Shown here in pieces: positions 14,231-22,534 of a stretch of DNA of 25,295 bases. The DNA comes from a virus. The stretch covers positions 1 through 25,295 of the IMG/VR virus record IMGVR_UViG_3300042691_005753; one strand, 5' to 3'. Below the pieces are notes generated by a model, which had not been told where the DNA came from, did not search any database, and saw nothing but the letters and a program-made list of their open reading frames with translations. The position numbers and the translations under genes are program-made. Within the stretch, counting starts at the first letter, position 1; each line of letters starts with the position of its first letter.

Positions 14231-15586
14231 TTATAAGGCTGCGCAAGCATCACCGCATGTTGCATAATTTCCAGAAGATGTATCTAAGACATATCCAGGA
14301 CCTGTAGGACTAGTTCCTGTGATTTGATATACATGATTAAGATCTGCTGCATCTGGGTAGAATCTACTTGTAGTTACAGTTTGTCCAGCAGGGAATGCTA
14401 CTATTAATCCGCTGCTAACCACAGTACAAGTAGAACATTGGTATTTGTCAGCTGTGTAGTGATCATAAACTACTGTTGTTGTTGTAGTTGTTGTACTAGT
14501 AGTAGTTGTTGTGGTGGGAGTAGTACAGACTGTTATATCTCTTACAACATATCCATTAGTTTCAAAATTTACATAATACGGACCAATTTTAAAATATTGC
14601 TGGGAAGTATCTGTATAAGCACTAGCTGTTATAGGTACAGTAAGGCATTCATCATAATATAAAGGTGTACCATTAGTAAGTGCTAATGATGAAGAATAAT
14701 ATATAGTAGAAGCACTAACTAATAAATTACATGCAGCATCAGCAGAACTAGTTCCAAACATTCTAGGTAATCCTGTATCATAATTATAATACATACTCTG
14801 TGCATTTTGTGGAGCACAAGTTGTTGTAGTTGTAGTAGTACTAGTAGTAGTTGTTGTTGTTGTTGGTACTGTTGTCGTGCTTGTAGTAGTACTAGTAGTA
14901 GTTGTAGTTGGTACTGTCGTAGTCGTTGTAGTCGTACTAGTAGTCGTAGGTACTGTTGTCGTACTAGTAGTTGTGCTAGTAGTTGTGGTAGTCGGAGCAG
15001 TAGTAGTTGTACTAGTTGTAGAAGTAGTAGTCGTTGTAGATCCGGTAGGACATGGTAGAATATCTAGATAATTAGGGTTGGTAAAAATAACCATTCCCTG
15101 CGGGTATATAACATTACCTACATGCAGACTTCCAGATACTTTATCTACGAGATTACCGTTACCGTCATCTACGATATAGTAAGCAGAAGAAGAAAGTATA
15201 AAATTATTCTTAGCTATCTTTTCGCCGAAAACTCCTCTTGGTACTGATAAAATAGTTATACGGGCATTTGATTCTGTAGGAAAATACCTATTATCTGAAT
15301 CTAAAGAACCAGAAGCGGCAGTAGATTGTAAAAAATTATCCGCACTTGAAGCAGAAACTGGAAATGACCCGGTGAGGTAGTTAGAATAATACAAGTGCCT
15401 GATTGACCAGTAGTTCAAAGTTTCTTGCGGAATAGATCCTGTTATAGTCACAGGACCGTTCACCCCATTCAAAACTTCCATTCCATACTCCGCAAGCGTA
15501 CTACAATTGTACGACGAAGTGTATATTAGTTTGATCGGAGTAGTAATAACATCAGATGTTTTAAGACTATTTGATGATCTACTCAT
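14231..15586 (-). CDS. Tail fibre/adhesin with mucin-like poly-Thr linkers and Cys-rich modules
   Basis: A 451-aa protein. Residues 1-180 are a beta-rich front part, probably the tail attachment or first module. Residues 181-256 are almost only Thr and Ser with periodic Pro/Val, forming a stiff, mucin-like linker. Residues 257-354 form a module with C257, C286, C314 and C354, YY pairs and LYYDECLT. A second Thr tract spans 355-371. The last module (372-451) has CSTC (384-387) and ends TCGDACAAL. I associate such Cys/Tyr modules separated by poly-Thr with proteins of Bacteroidota and their phages. Role as a receptor-binding or decoration protein is inferred from position after the baseplate genes. 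The Thr tracts are probable O-glycosylation targets for the adjacent enzymes. Confidence 0.8.
   Translation of the reverse strand: MSRSSNSLKTSDVITTPIKLIYTSSYNCSTLAEYGMEVLNGVNGPVTITGSIPQETLNYWSIRHLYYSNYLTGSFPVSASSADNFLQSTAASGSLDSDNRYFPTESNARITILSVPRGVFGEKIAKNNFILSSSAYYIVDDGNGNLVDKVSGSLHVGNVIYPQGMVIFTNPNYLDILPCPTGSTTTTTSTTSTTTTAPTTTTTSTTTSTTTVPTTTSTTTTTTTVPTTTTTSTTTSTTTVPTTTTTTTSTTTTTTTCAPQNAQSMYYNYDTGLPRMFGTSSADAACNLLVSASTIYYSSSLALTNGTPLYYDECLTVPITASAYTDTSQQYFKIGPYYVNFETNGYVVRDITVCTTPTTTTTTSTTTTTTTVVYDHYTADKYQCSTCTVVSSGLIVAFPAGQTVTTSRFYPDAADLNHVYQITGTSPTGPGYVLDTSSGNYATCGDACAAL
14819..15046 (-). repeat. Imperfect tandem repeat coding for Thr/Pro linker
   Basis: Residues 198-256 of the fibre are four units of 15, 13, 15 and 16 residues, each starting with Pro. 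Units 1 and 3 have the same 15-residue sequence (PTTTTTSTTTSTTTV) but differ at 7 of 45 bases by my alignment. All four Thr codons are used. The protein repeat is thus kept while the DNA drifts, so this is not recent slippage. A shorter Thr tract lies at 14474-14524. Confidence 0.88.
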
Positions 15587-15597
15587 GAATTATTTTA

Positions 15598-16683
15598 TTA
15601 CCAGTCTAATTTTACCCTGATTAAAGCTTCTTTTGTAAAGTCTTTTACAAGAGGTTTAGACATTTTAGCTACTGCTAAAAGCTCGCTATTATCATTATAC
15701 ATTCCTACAGTTGTGACGTAGGTTTGAGGGCTGTAAATCATAGTCGGGTACAAGACTTCACCAGATCCAGATACAAATGTCGGATTGGTAGAGTAGTTGT
15801 AGTCGGCGTTACCAATTCTAACAAACACGTAATCGGATGAAATAGTTTCTTGAGAGTTTAACTCAAATTCACCGCTACGTGAAATAGCTTGAAAAAGTAT
15901 AGTGTTATTGGTAGAGGTGTAAGAAGCAGAAGCGTTTAGGGAATAGCTACCTGATCCGTAATTAGCTCTATCTAACGGTAATGCAATACCTCCTTGAATA
16001 GCTGGCAAAGCGAAGGCGCTAGCATTAAGAAGAATGGTACCGATATCTGGAAGATAAAAACCATAAGAACCAGAAGCGGTGTATCCAGGGGCAATCTGAC
16101 CGGCACTATTTGTAGAAGTAGCTCTACCGTAAGAACCTGATACGAGGTTAAATACCCTACCACAATCCAAGTAAGTAACAGTAGTAACATCGTTACTATT
16201 ATCACAGACTGTAATTTCACCTGCAGAACTTGAAAGACTTAAATTAAAAGTACCGGGCATTAAGCTCTCTTTATACCTGTTTCTATCTACATTTATAGCT
16301 AGAATATCTGGAGCATTTGTAGCAAGGCCTCCAAAATTAAAACCTTGAAGAGAACCTGATAGAGCAGGGCCGTATACAAGGGTTTCGTACTGCCTGTAAG
16401 TAGTTAAAGAAGGCGATACACCTGGAACGAGAGGGTTATACCACTGAGATCCGGAACCGTTGATATTACCGTATGCAATAGCGAATTGTGTAGCAGCTCC
16501 TGTGGAATTACTCTGCGTCTGGTAGACATTCAAGTAGAATGCACCCTGAGTAATAGTAGTTGAGGGAATAGACGAGGCTGTATAAAAAGTTGTTAACGTA
16601 GGCTGATTAGCACTCCAAGCCGGAGCTGTAATAGAGTCCGAGCTAATCACAAAATCTGTTGGAGCAAGTCTTGTAAATGACAT
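15598..16683 (-). CDS. Tail structural protein with duplicated C-terminal domain
   Basis: A 361-aa beta-rich protein (Ser/Thr/Gly-rich, many short strands). A segment INVDRNRYKESLMPGTFNLS (130-149) recalls conserved text in structural proteins of T4-like marine phages. The C-terminal domain (about 281-361: YVFVRIGNADYNYSTNPTF, then YVTTVGMYNDNSELLAVAKM and LIRVKLDW) is shared with the 123-aa protein at 11497-11868. It lies four bases after the 221-aa tail protein and just before the fibre gene. It may form part of the baseplate periphery or a fibre attachment site. No enzymatic motif is visible. The start at 16683 is preceded by A-rich sequence only. Confidence 0.8.
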   Translation of the reverse strand: MSFTRLAPTDFVISSDSITAPAWSANQPTLTTFYTASSIPSTTITQGAFYLNVYQTQSNSTGAATQFAIAYGNINGSGSQWYNPLVPGVSPSLTTYRQYETLVYGPALSGSLQGFNFGGLATNAPDILAINVDRNRYKESLMPGTFNLSLSSSAGEITVCDNSNDVTTVTYLDCGRVFNLVSGSYGRATSTNSAGQIAPGYTASGSYGFYLPDIGTILLNASAFALPAIQGGIALPLDRANYGSGSYSLNASASYTSTNNTILFQAISRSGEFELNSQETISSDYVFVRIGNADYNYSTNPTFVSGSGEVLYPTMIYSPQTYVTTVGMYNDNSELLAVAKMSKPLVKDFTKEALIRVKLDW

Positions 16684-16687
16684 ATTT

Positions 16688-17353
16688 TTATTGTGTTACT
16701 TTTGTTATTTGAACTGGAACGAATAATCTTGCACCAGAGTCGCGTCCTATAACAGTGAGTGTGGTGTAGAGAGTGCTATTGTTTCCAAAGAGAGTATTCA
16801 CTGTCGTACCGGTAATATTAATCGAAGTACCTATTACAGTTTTAGATACGTTAGTTCCAATTGTAGTTACACCTGTAGCATTTAGAGCAGTTGCTTGTGG
16901 AGTGTTAATACCTACACCATTAAAGGCAGCTGTAGTTCTAACATCTCCAATAGTTGCAACATATCCAGATTGTTCGAAAGTTGAAACAGCTCCAAGATAG
17001 TTTAATGTTTGAGGCGTAATAGAAATAGAAGCACCTTGCTTAAGAACGATAGTAGTGTATCCAATACTGATAACTGGAAGCTTAGCTGTACCTCTCGGTA
17101 GAGTAATGAGCTTATACTTCATAATCTCTTGAGATTCAGGGAAAGCTTGTATAATTGGCATATTTTCAATAGCTTCTCCGTAAAATGCCGATCCAGAAGG
17201 ATGGTTTGGATTATAAAGAGTGTAGTCTACTTCATCGTCGGATAAAGAAAACTGTGTGATTTGGAAAGAGCCATCGTTTTGAGCGAGTAATTGCCTTCCC
17301 TTATCGGTTAGAATAGCGTCTACAACAACTGTCGTGTTACTTAAATATGCCAT
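16688..17353 (-). CDS. Conserved tail/baseplate structural protein
   Basis: A 221-aa protein. The N-terminal motif VVVDAILTDKGRQLLAQNDG with FQITQFSLSDDEVDYTLYNP (about 9-50) is a pattern I recall in tail structural proteins of T4-like and other myophages, similar to the front domain of some tail-collar fibres. Residues 120-221 are Thr/Asn/Gly-rich, beta-structured and end RLFVPVQITKVTQ. It probably occupies the baseplate or a fibre-attachment position. The 34-base leader contains CTATTTATTAGAAG, which can fold as a short hairpin (CTTC and GAAG arms) and lacks a Shine-Dalgarno. Confidence 0.82.
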   Translation of the reverse strand: MAYLSNTTVVVDAILTDKGRQLLAQNDGSFQITQFSLSDDEVDYTLYNPNHPSGSAFYGEAIENMPIIQAFPESQEIMKYKLITLPRGTAKLPVISIGYTTIVLKQGASISITPQTLNYLGAVSTFEQSGYVATIGDVRTTAAFNGVGINTPQATALNATGVTTIGTNVSKTVIGTSINITGTTVNTLFGNNSTLYTTLTVIGRDSGARLFVPVQITKVTQ

Positions 17354-17387
17354 GTTTTTACTGTTTTTCTTCTAATAAATAGGAAGT

Positions 17388-20300
17388 CTATCCAAAAGTT
17401 CCTCCGTTTATTGTATTAATAGGCGGATCTGCTTGAGTAGATAGTAGCTGAGATTGTACAGCAGCTTGAAGAGTGTTTATATTGTTTGTTACTTCGGGGG
17501 TAATTGTATCTGGAATTAAAAATCCGTAGGAGGTTTGTCCTGGATTCTTATTAAAAGTTAATATAACGTTTTGTTCGTCTTTATACCTTCTTAACAGTAA
17601 GAAATTAGTAATTAAACTTGGATTTAATCTCCAGTTTTCAATAACCTGCGGTACTGCAGTAATAACTAATTTACTTGTCGATGAATTAATACTTCCCTGT
17701 AGTACATCTAACTCTTGAGTTAATCCGCTAAAATCAGACATTACTATCTTATCTCCGGCTTGTGGGATAAACGTAACGTTTATATCTCCATACTGTGTGT
17801 ATAGGCTACTTGTATAAATTATAGAAGCAGATATAAAAGCCGGAACAAACTGGTATCCGTAATACTGACTTAAGTTACTACTAAAAGTGATAGTACTCTC
17901 TAGGTCGCTAGTATCTTGTACACTCTCAATATAGTTACCTAAAGAAGATGTTGCGTACGGGTAACCTCCTTGTCCAATGGAAATAGTTCCTGCGGAGAGA
18001 GAATTATTAGTAGTTCCTATAGCAATAGAAGAAGTAAAGTTAGAGGTAGACATTCCGTCTTGTCTAAACTTGAATACAACTTTATCGCTAGGACCTAGAT
18101 TAACAGGCGGGGTTGTATAACTTATTACCTGCTGCGAAGAAGATACTCCGCTTGAAAACGTACTACTACCTCCAGAAGTTGGAAAGTCGTTCAGGACTGT
18201 CGGGTATGTTGTATTATAAAAGTTAAAGTTACTTGAAATATCCAAACTACTACCGATTACAAGGTACTCTTGACGATAACCTCCTCCTTCGTACCACTCA
18301 AAGATACTAGAAGAGATCCAGGAAGCAGTAGATCCTATTGTGTTAGAGAATATACCGTTTACGTATAGATCAAAAGGACCGCTATTAATTAAATCGGCTC
18401 CGGTCTGTGAGGGTAGGCTGTCTGGATTAGCAGGGATACTACTTTCGTAAATAGATCCTGTTGTAATTGAAGCAGGAGTAAAGCTAGAAGTGTATTGCAC
18501 TGTCTGCAAGGTTCCTATCAAACTTGTTCCATTTAAATAGGCACCGAAAGAATATGATCCGCTAGATACATCGGCGGATGAGGCTAGGCTTTTGAACTGT
18601 ATATTAACTCCTAAATCTACGGTAAAAGTTTTCTGACCTGCCTGCGAGGCTGTATAGCTTGGGTATACACCGGCTGTACCTGGGGAGAATTCTGTACTAG
18701 CTGGGTTTTCTGTGTTAAAGATATTAAAAATATCTCCTGACCTTAAAACTGTATTATCTAATACAACCGGATAGTCAACTACGTTGGAACCGCTTATTCT
18801 TCCGCTACCTATATTATTAAGTCCGGTAAAAGAAACTACTGAAACATCACCTGTATACTCAAAGTATAGTCTTGTATCTGCTCCTATAAGTCCAGTAGAT
18901 CCTGTTGAAAAATATAATTGAGGTGTATAATTATACCCACTGTTGTAGATAGACTTTACTCCGTCTGTTCCTACTTGATTCGAATACTTTTTGTTATCGA
19001 ACTGTTTAATAGTTCCGACAGTTCCTGCCTTGAAAATATTCTGTACATCAGCCCAGTTTCTATTATTTTGGTTTAGTTCAAATAAACCTCCAGAGACATC
19101 GGCAAAATAAGCTAAAGTAGCATTTACTTTCCCTGGTAGGAAGGAACTAGTAACTACTTGTGTAAATAAGCCGAGCTTATTTGAGTAATAGTTAATAACT
19201 GGTTCCCCTCCGTAAGAAATGTCTCCTGAATACATTATACTTTGAGAAGTGTATTGGTTGTAAACGAGACCAGAAAGATACGATCCGCTATACCTTGGTA
19301 TTATATAAGGACGGGAAATATGGTTAAAATCTTGATACTGTGCGTACTGTGAGTAAGGTTGTTGGCTCTGATTTACTGGACCTACAACAAGACTTTGACT
19401 TAAAGACTGAGTTATTAGTCCGTAGTTAGTAGGAGCAAGTTGACTATAGTTGTAATCTAAATCTAAGACTCTTTGAGAAATAACTGATCCTGTAATATTT
19501 TGGAATATAGGACTTAATGAATAAGTTAAAAATAAAATATTCTGACCTCCATGCTGTGAAGGAGGTACAGAAGAAGTCCACGGGAAGTAGTAACTTGAAA
19601 CATCTGTCTGTGGAAAATAGTTGTTACTAGCATCAATATAACTACCGCTAAACTCTCCTGTATATTTCTGAACGTTATCAGAAGAACTCATATACACAGT
19701 GCCTGGTGATCCAGATAAAGGGAATGAGTAATTACTGTATTGAACAGGTACGGCTTCTACATAACCGGTATTTCCTACAACTGCACCTCCGTCGGACCCT
19801 GTTACAGTCAGTAAGTAATAATCAGCATCGAAACTACTAGTTGTTCCAGTTGGTTCTTTTCTCGGATACTTATTCCTTTCAAGCATATGAGACTTAATCA
19901 CGATACCGGTACTAGGACTTGTCCTAGCTGGTACCCAGTCTTTCAGCATCTTAAATAGAGAGTTATTATAGTACTTTATAACTCTAATAAAATCCCAAAC
20001 ATTATACCTACTTGTATATTCTGCGTTAAAATAAGTATTAGCAGTATTTACGAGAGGTATGTAAGAGCTTGAATACTGTAAATTAGGAGCTCCAATAAGC
20101 TGCATAATGTTAAAATATCCGGGCTGTGTAGAAGAGGTTACATAACCTGATGAAGTTATACTTGCATTAATTGAATCGGCTGGAGAGAATGCTATTTCAA
20201 CATCTCCAGAAGTTTTCATTAAGGTATAATCGTAATACTGAGAAGTAACATAAGGGTCTAGCAAGCTACTTGAAAGCTCTAAAACGCTTCCTGTTATGAT

Positions 20301-22190
20301 TCTAGTATTTGATATTTCTTGAATACCCGGAACCTCAAGGTAGTTGTATCCGCCGTATTCATGAACCTGTAGTATGTCGTTCGGAATACCGAAAGTGGCT
20401 ATCAAAGCTCTTATACCTCTTTCTGTCCCTCTTGTCTTAAGTAAGTACGGGAGATTGTGGTAAATACGCTTATAAATTTCGTCCGTGATTTGAGTACTTG
20501 GTAGAGTTTCAAAGCTCGAAGTATACCCCGGAGATCCAGTTATAAACGTAATAACATATCTCTCGATCTTTTCTTCTTCAAAAGGAGGTAATGAAAGTGA
20601 TGCTGTCAAATAAGGCTGTCCTGCTAGAGGATAGATACTACTACTAGCATATACAACAGTAGAGTATAAACTCGAAGTTACAGGTAGTGAAGAGCCTGTT
20701 TGATTTAATCCAAGAAGTGAATAGTATATGTTATCTGTAATACTTGTATTAGTATACAAATTTACTCCGAAAGATTTTATAGCTTCAGAAACTTGGTCTA
20801 AAGAAATACCTACAAACGGATTATTTTCTGCTGAGTATCTATTTGTAACGTCTTTTAAATAAATCCAGATATTGTCAAAATGTTGACCGATCATATCTAG
20901 GAATACTAAATACGGGATGTTTTGACTATCGTCTCTTATATACTGCGGAGCTGTATATTGTAGTAGGTTAGAGTTTAAATCATCGTAAACAGAAGCAGAG
21001 TAGTATAAACTTGCTGTTCCCGGTGAAGGAACAATATCTACGCTACCTAACCAGTTAACGGCTTGGGAGGAGGTTACAGAGTATAGTAAGTAGGGCTGTG
21101 AACTATTTCGCTTAGGCCAAGAATAAGATCCAGAATTAAAGTACAAGAAGTACTCATACCCGTCAAACTTTGTAATCGTATTATCGACTTGTGCTTGTAA
21201 TAAAATCTTAGCCTGTGTTGTATTAGGTTGTGATAGACCTACAGAAGCAGATTCAATTAATTGAAGCTTGTATACAAAGTTATACAGTCTCTCTGTTGCT
21301 GAAGAGAATTTTACGAAATTTTCAAAATTGTTATAATTAACGTTAATCTGTATTCCCTTCTCATCCATCATTGATTTAAGCTGCTGGAAGGAGGAAGTTA
21401 CAGACGTAGCAAACAGTGAAGTATAATCGTAATACGGAGTTGTTTGGTTAACAGTATCGTTAATATTAACTTTAAAATTAGGTCCTTTTATAGGACTGAA
21501 ATCTTGAGTGATTTCAGGTTCTACATTTATACTTACATTAAACTCTGCTGAATCAGCTACAGCTATCGTAGTCCAAAAAGTTGACTTTACGTCAAATTCG
21601 TCAGGTAAGGGTTCGTAGAGTTTAAATAAGACATAACCGTTTTCTTGCTCTTCTATGTAGAGGGCATTAACGGCTATTACCAATCTATCTGTTCCAAAAT
21701 TTAAATAGAAAGAAGGATAGTAGGCGTCCGCAGATAAAGTAGCATTAAAGAGAGCGAAAGCATTTAATAACTGATCGTTAGATAGATCCTGTCTTGCTAC
21801 TTTCAGTTCTGTTCTAGAAGGAGATATTTCTGTAATCCAAAAATTCTGTTCAGGAGTAGGAGCAGAAAGTAATAGTTTTCTAAAAAAATTATACTTTACA
21901 TTTACTATACCTCTATTATAACCTAACCTCTTTACATCTTCTTCTGGATTGACGTATATGGTTGTAGTAGTTCCTGTAACGGGATCTACATCTCCTATCT
22001 CGTAATTAGCATCAAAATAATTACTACTTAAAACTGTACCTGCTTCGTCTTTGACGAAATACTCAATATAATCTTCTGCACCGCCAAAATTAGTAGTTAT
22101 TATCGCTTTACTAATCAAAGCAAGATCAGACGGAGAGTATTCTTGATACTGCCCATCGGATCCTAAATATCTTACGTCTACTACTTCCAT
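17388..22190 (-). CDS. Giant baseplate wedge protein, gp7/gpI-like
   Basis: A 1600-aa structural protein and the largest gene here. Residues about 575-605 read NLPYLLKTRGTERGIRALIA followed by TFGIP. This is the signature of tail protein I-type baseplate components (P2 gpI, TIGR02242), which correspond to T4 gp7 in the wedge. Before it lie helical stretches (DMIGQHFDNIWIYLKDVTNR). After it come very long Ser/Tyr/Thr/Gly-rich beta regions. The gene follows the gp6/J-like gene after two short reading frames, matching the conserved gp6-gp7 (J-I) wedge pair. T4 gp7 is about 1030 aa, so this copy has roughly 500 extra residues. No catalytic motif is seen. The start overlaps the preceding stop (TAATG). 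Confidence 0.8.
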   Translation of the reverse strand: MEVVDVRYLGSDGQYQEYSPSDLALISKAIITTNFGGAEDYIEYFVKDEAGTVLSSNYFDANYEIGDVDPVTGTTTTIYVNPEEDVKRLGYNRGIVNVKYNFFRKLLLSAPTPEQNFWITEISPSRTELKVARQDLSNDQLLNAFALFNATLSADAYYPSFYLNFGTDRLVIAVNALYIEEQENGYVLFKLYEPLPDEFDVKSTFWTTIAVADSAEFNVSINVEPEITQDFSPIKGPNFKVNINDTVNQTTPYYDYTSLFATSVTSSFQQLKSMMDEKGIQINVNYNNFENFVKFSSATERLYNFVYKLQLIESASVGLSQPNTTQAKILLQAQVDNTITKFDGYEYFLYFNSGSYSWPKRNSSQPYLLYSVTSSQAVNWLGSVDIVPSPGTASLYYSASVYDDLNSNLLQYTAPQYIRDDSQNIPYLVFLDMIGQHFDNIWIYLKDVTNRYSAENNPFVGISLDQVSEAIKSFGVNLYTNTSITDNIYYSLLGLNQTGSSLPVTSSLYSTVVYASSSIYPLAGQPYLTASLSLPPFEEEKIERYVITFITGSPGYTSSFETLPSTQITDEIYKRIYHNLPYLLKTRGTERGIRALIATFGIPNDILQVHEYGGYNYLEVPGIQEISNTRIITGSVLELSSSLLDPYVTSQYYDYTLMKTSGDVEIAFSPADSINASITSSGYVTSSTQPGYFNIMQLIGAPNLQYSSSYIPLVNTANTYFNAEYTSRYNVWDFIRVIKYYNNSLFKMLKDWVPARTSPSTGIVIKSHMLERNKYPRKEPTGTTSSFDADYYLLTVTGSDGGAVVGNTGYVEAVPVQYSNYSFPLSGSPGTVYMSSSDNVQKYTGEFSGSYIDASNNYFPQTDVSSYYFPWTSSVPPSQHGGQNILFLTYSLSPIFQNITGSVISQRVLDLDYNYSQLAPTNYGLITQSLSQSLVVGPVNQSQQPYSQYAQYQDFNHISRPYIIPRYSGSYLSGLVYNQYTSQSIMYSGDISYGGEPVINYYSNKLGLFTQVVTSSFLPGKVNATLAYFADVSGGLFELNQNNRNWADVQNIFKAGTVGTIKQFDNKKYSNQVGTDGVKSIYNSGYNYTPQLYFSTGSTGLIGADTRLYFEYTGDVSVVSFTGLNNIGSGRISGSNVVDYPVVLDNTVLRSGDIFNIFNTENPASTEFSPGTAGVYPSYTASQAGQKTFTVDLGVNIQFKSLASSADVSSGSYSFGAYLNGTSLIGTLQTVQYTSSFTPASITTGSIYESSIPANPDSLPSQTGADLINSGPFDLYVNGIFSNTIGSTASWISSSIFEWYEGGGYRQEYLVIGSSLDISSNFNFYNTTYPTVLNDFPTSGGSSTFSSGVSSSQQVISYTTPPVNLGPSDKVVFKFRQDGMSTSNFTSSIAIGTTNNSLSAGTISIGQGGYPYATSSLGNYIESVQDTSDLESTITFSSNLSQYYGYQFVPAFISASIIYTSSLYTQYGDINVTFIPQAGDKIVMSDFSGLTQELDVLQGSINSSTSKLVITAVPQVIENWRLNPSLITNFLLLRRYKDEQNVILTFNKNPGQTSYGFLIPDTITPEVTNNINTLQAAVQSQLLSTQADPPINTINGGTFG

Positions 22191-22534
22191 TACAGTATCT
22201 TACTTAAGTTCAAATAATTTTGATTCGCTTCAAGCAATTGCTGTCTCAAAGAATTAATTTCTTCGATATAAGCCCTTTCGTTATCCGTTATTACACCCCC
22301 TCCTAAATATTCCGTACTCCTCTTAACTAAATACTCGTGAGAATTAACTTCTCCCATTGCAGGAATTTCAAAAAATAACTGGTCGTATAAATCAAAAAAT
22401 CCTTCTACGGAAATTTGTTCAGATAAAACAGAAGCGGTTACTGGAGTATATAACTCCGTAAAGGAAGTATCTACCACTCTAGTATACGTATTACGTCCGT
22501 AAACTTCTTTAACAAGATTTACTTCTTGTTTCAT
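22190..22534 (-). CDS. Small baseplate-region protein
   Basis: A 114-aa protein with the start taken at the ATG at 22534, which overlaps the preceding stop as TGATG. The in-frame GTG three bases earlier is less likely. The N-terminal two thirds look alpha/beta (NLVKEVYGRNTYTRVVDTSF; FFDLYDQLFFEIP). The end is a coiled-coil-like helix (IEEINSLRQQLLEANQNYLN). It is wedged between the DNRLRE-like protein and the giant wedge protein with one-base overlaps on both sides, which suggests a stoichiometric partner. It could occupy the position of a small wedge or linker component, but I recognise no family. Confidence 0.75.
   Translation of the reverse strand: MKQEVNLVKEVYGRNTYTRVVDTSFTELYTPVTASVLSEQISVEGFFDLYDQLFFEIPAMGEVNSHEYLVKRSTEYLGGGVITDNERAYIEEINSLRQQLLEANQNYLNLSKIL

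Noticed and set aside
14819-15046. Possible CRISPR array
   Set aside because: Short, imperfect coding repeats with no unique spacers and intact reading frame; it is a protein linker.
14807-15071. Plus-strand reading frames rich in Cys/Ser or Val across the repeat
   Set aside because: They are antisense translations of the Thr-codon repeat in the fibre gene; composition is explained by GTA/GTT/AGT complements of Thr codons.
15972-16220. Minus-strand 82-aa frame rich in Leu/Val
   Set aside because: It is a second-frame shadow inside the 361-aa tail protein, with no separate start signal.
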